Positions 62,495 to 64,000 of a DNA stretch of 64,000 nt are shown here, in pieces. The stretch comes from Malonomonas rubra DSM 5091 (GTDB lineage: Bacteria; Desulfobacterota; Desulfuromonadia; Desulfuromonadales; Geopsychrobacteraceae). The position numbers and the translations under genes were made by a program. The notes beneath the pieces are model-generated. The model saw only the letters and a program-made list of their open reading frames with translations. It searched no databases and was not told the DNA's origin. The stretch lies in contig NZ_FQZT01000003.1 in assembly GCF_900142125.1 (NCBI RefSeq), positions 248,001 through 312,000 of the forward strand, in the 5' to 3' direction. Numbering within the stretch: position 1 is the first letter of the stretch; the number at the start of each line of letters is the position of its first letter.

Positions 62495-63307
62495 ATGCCC
62501 TCGGCACAAACACTACTTCAGGTTGACGATATTTCCCTTTCCTTCGGCGGCGTCAAAGCCCTGCAGGGAGTCAGCTTCGATGTCAAAGCAGGGGAATTGT
62601 TTTCGATTATCGGACCTAACGGCGCTGGCAAAACCTCGATGCTCAACTGCGTCTCCGGCCGCTACCACCCCCAGGTCGGCAGCATCCGTTTCCGCGAGAA
62701 AGAAATCACCCGGCTCAAACCGAACCAGCGTTGCAACCTCGGCATCGGCCGGACCTTTCAGAACCTGGCCTTGTTCAATCACATGTCGGTCCTCGACAAC
62801 ATCATGGTCGGACGGCATCACCTGCTGAAGAACAACTTCCTCACCGGTGGACTCTACTGGTTGACCGGCGCGCGCAAGGAGGAACTGGAGCATCGCCGCC
62901 AGGTCGAGGAGATCATCGACTTTCTCGAGATCGCTCATATCCGTAAAGCGCAGGCGGGTACCCTCTCCTACGGTCTGCGCAAGCGGGTCGAACTGGCCCG
63001 CGCCGTCGCTCTCAAACCGGACCTGATCCTGCTCGACGAGCCGATGGCCGGGATGAACCACGAAGAGAAAGAGGACATGGCCCGTTACATCATCGACCTC
63101 AACGAAGAGTGGGGGATGACAGTGGTGATGATTGAACACGACATGGGCGTGGTCATGGACCTGTCCCACCGGGTGATGGTGCTCGACTTCGGCAAGAAGA
63201 TCGCCGCCGGACTACCGGATGAAATCATGGCCAACGCGACGGTGAAAAAAGCCTACCTCGGTGAAGAGGATGACGACCTCGTCGATAGTGAAGGAGAGGT
63301 CGCCTGA
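62495..63307 (+). CDS. livG: Branched-chain-amino-acid-type ABC transporter ATPase (LivG)
   Basis: 270 residues from the ATG at 62495. Walker A IIGPNGAGKTSMLN, Q-loop IGRTFQNLALFNHMSVLDNIMVG, signature LSYGLRKRVELARAV, Walker B LILLDEPMAGMN and IEHDMGVVM. LivG family imports branched-chain amino acids, amides, urea or aromatic acids. The TGA overlaps the ATG of an acyl-CoA-type ligase, pointing to carboxylate uptake coupled to activation. Confidence 0.93.
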   Translation: MPSAQTLLQVDDISLSFGGVKALQGVSFDVKAGELFSIIGPNGAGKTSMLNCVSGRYHPQVGSIRFREKEITRLKPNQRCNLGIGRTFQNLALFNHMSVLDNIMVGRHHLLKNNFLTGGLYWLTGARKEELEHRRQVEEIIDFLEIAHIRKAQAGTLSYGLRKRVELARAVALKPDLILLDEPMAGMNHEEKEDMARYIIDLNEEWGMTVVMIEHDMGVVMDLSHRVMVLDFGKKIAAGLPDEIMANATVKKAYLGEEDDDLVDSEGEVA

Positions 63308-64000
63308 TGACACATCACCATCCCGACATTAGCGTCTACGATACCTTTCCCAAGCTGCTCGCCTACAACGCCGAGCAGTATCCGAACGACATCGCCATAC
63401 GCGAAAAAGCCTTCGGCATCTGGAAACAGTTGACCTGGACTGATTACAATGAACTGGTCCGCAATATGGCCCTCGGCCTGCAGTCCCTCGGCCTCAGCCG
63501 CGGCGATTCCGCCGGACTTATCGGTGACAACCGGCCGGAGTGGGTCGCCGGCGAAATCGCAGTCCACGCCGTCGGCGGCATGATCTTCGGTATCTACCAG
63601 GATTCGCTCAACGACGAGGTTGCCTACCTGATCAACTACGCCGGTGCGAAGGTCATCCTCGCCGAAGATGAAGAGCAGGTCGACAAGGTGCTGGAGATCA
63701 CCGAGCAGTGCCCCTGCGTCGAGCACATCATCTACAGCGATCCGCGCGGCATGCGCAAGTATGATGATCCGCGTCTGATGCCGCTGGAAGAACTGCTGAA
63801 GCTGGGAGCTGAGCTGCACGAAAAAGAACCAAACACCTACAGCGAGATGATCGCCGTCGGCAAAGGCGATGATGTCGCCATTCTCTGCCCGACCTCCGGC
63901 ACCACCAGCAAACCGAAGCTGGCGATGCTGCAGGCCGGTGCTCTGCTCGACCACTGCGTTTACTACCTGCAGGCCGACTCACGCCAACCGGGTGACAACT
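63307..64000 (+). CDS. AMP-forming acyl-CoA synthetase family protein, cut by window edge
   Basis: The first 231 codons are visible. AMP-binding enzyme start: TFPKLLAYNAEQYPNDIAIREK, GLQSLGLSRGDSAGLIGDNRPEWV and the P-loop LCPTSGTTSKPKLAM near the end of the visible part. Resembles long-chain fatty-acid/aromatic-acid CoA ligases. Starts inside the livG stop (TGATG). Confidence 0.9.
   Translation, partial: MTHHHPDISVYDTFPKLLAYNAEQYPNDIAIREKAFGIWKQLTWTDYNELVRNMALGLQSLGLSRGDSAGLIGDNRPEWVAGEIAVHAVGGMIFGIYQDSLNDEVAYLINYAGAKVILAEDEEQVDKVLEITEQCPCVEHIIYSDPRGMRKYDDPRLMPLEELLKLGAELHEKEPNTYSEMIAVGKGDDVAILCPTSGTTSKPKLAMLQAGALLDHCVYYLQADSRQPGDN

Noticed and set aside
63253-63954. 233-residue open frame opposite the AMP-forming ligase
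   Set aside because: The plus strand has the conserved P-loop and reads as the real gene.
1-64000. tRNA/rRNA genes, CRISPR arrays, insertion sequences, integrases or phage genes
   Set aside because: Intergenic gaps were read through by eye and none shows tRNA-like arms, regular repeat-spacer units or transposase reading frames; a covariance or repeat search could still find something I missed.

Overview
The window looks like chromosome from a Gram-negative, mid-GC deltaproteobacterium of the Desulfuromonadales type (Desulfuromonas/Geobacter/Pelobacter relatives). This is inferred from four things. There is a siroheme/heme block in the order SIS protein - sirC - ccsA - hemA - hemC - cobA/hemD fusion - hemB. 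c-di-GMP and HDOD signalling genes are very dense. One ArsC-family gene is readable only through an in-frame UGA (selenocysteine). Gram-negative envelope proteins (OmpA, lipoproteins) are present. No rRNA, tRNA, CRISPR array, insertion sequence or prophage was seen, and gene density is high.

Region by region. 1-8.9 kb (minus strand) holds a signalling block: a truncated membrane diguanylate cyclase, a REC-PAS-GGDEF-EAL protein with an HDOD-GAF-histidine kinase partner, then an operon FecR - OmpA - CHASE2/HD-GYP. 9.0-11.9 kb carries a divergent 941-residue regulator with three GAF domains and a sigma-54-type AAA+ core. 11.9-18.1 kb is a five-gene peptide ABC transporter operon (dppABCDF-like) ending in a class-I-amidotransferase-fold gamma-glutamyl hydrolase. 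18.3-26.6 kb has an M16 peptidase and the tetrapyrrole operon, with a good sigma-70 promoter diverging from trxA. 27.2-30.5 kb is an operon dapF - HAD - nfo - dtd - DUF4124 gene. 30.6-31.4 kb is a small gene overlapping an MBL hydrolase. 31.5-34.7 kb is prmA - rsmE - zinc-ribbon/RDD gene.

34.9-42.1 kb (plus strand) has an OmpR-type two-component pair behind a long structured leader, a candidate small RNA with a C-rich terminator loop, a Cys-to-Ser thiolase-like protein, a NarX-type kinase/regulator pair, and a FadR-type regulator with a perfect palindrome over its own ribosome-binding region. 42.2-51.0 kb is mixed: a diguanylate cyclase, MazG-like and MaoC genes, a DUF4405 membrane protein, SprT, rhomboid, dinB, the selenoprotein, a FKBP, two sub-60-residue genes and an HDOD-GGDEF protein. 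51.0-57.9 kb holds a lipoprotein, endonuclease V, a macrodomain gene broken by an amber codon, a nitroreductase, YbaK, a TPR protein, a DRTGG ATPase and a second FKBP. 58.2-64 kb has a chemotaxis receptor with an extra C-terminal sensor, an HDOD protein, threonine aldolase, and livG overlapping an acyl-CoA/AMP-forming ligase that runs off the window.

The strongest unusual items are the UGA-containing ArsC-family gene with a SECIS-like hairpin, the C-rich-loop sRNA candidate near 37.3 kb, the amber-interrupted macrodomain, and several unusual domain combinations. I saw no complete new defence or mobile system. All functions are read from sequence motifs by eye; no database search was run.
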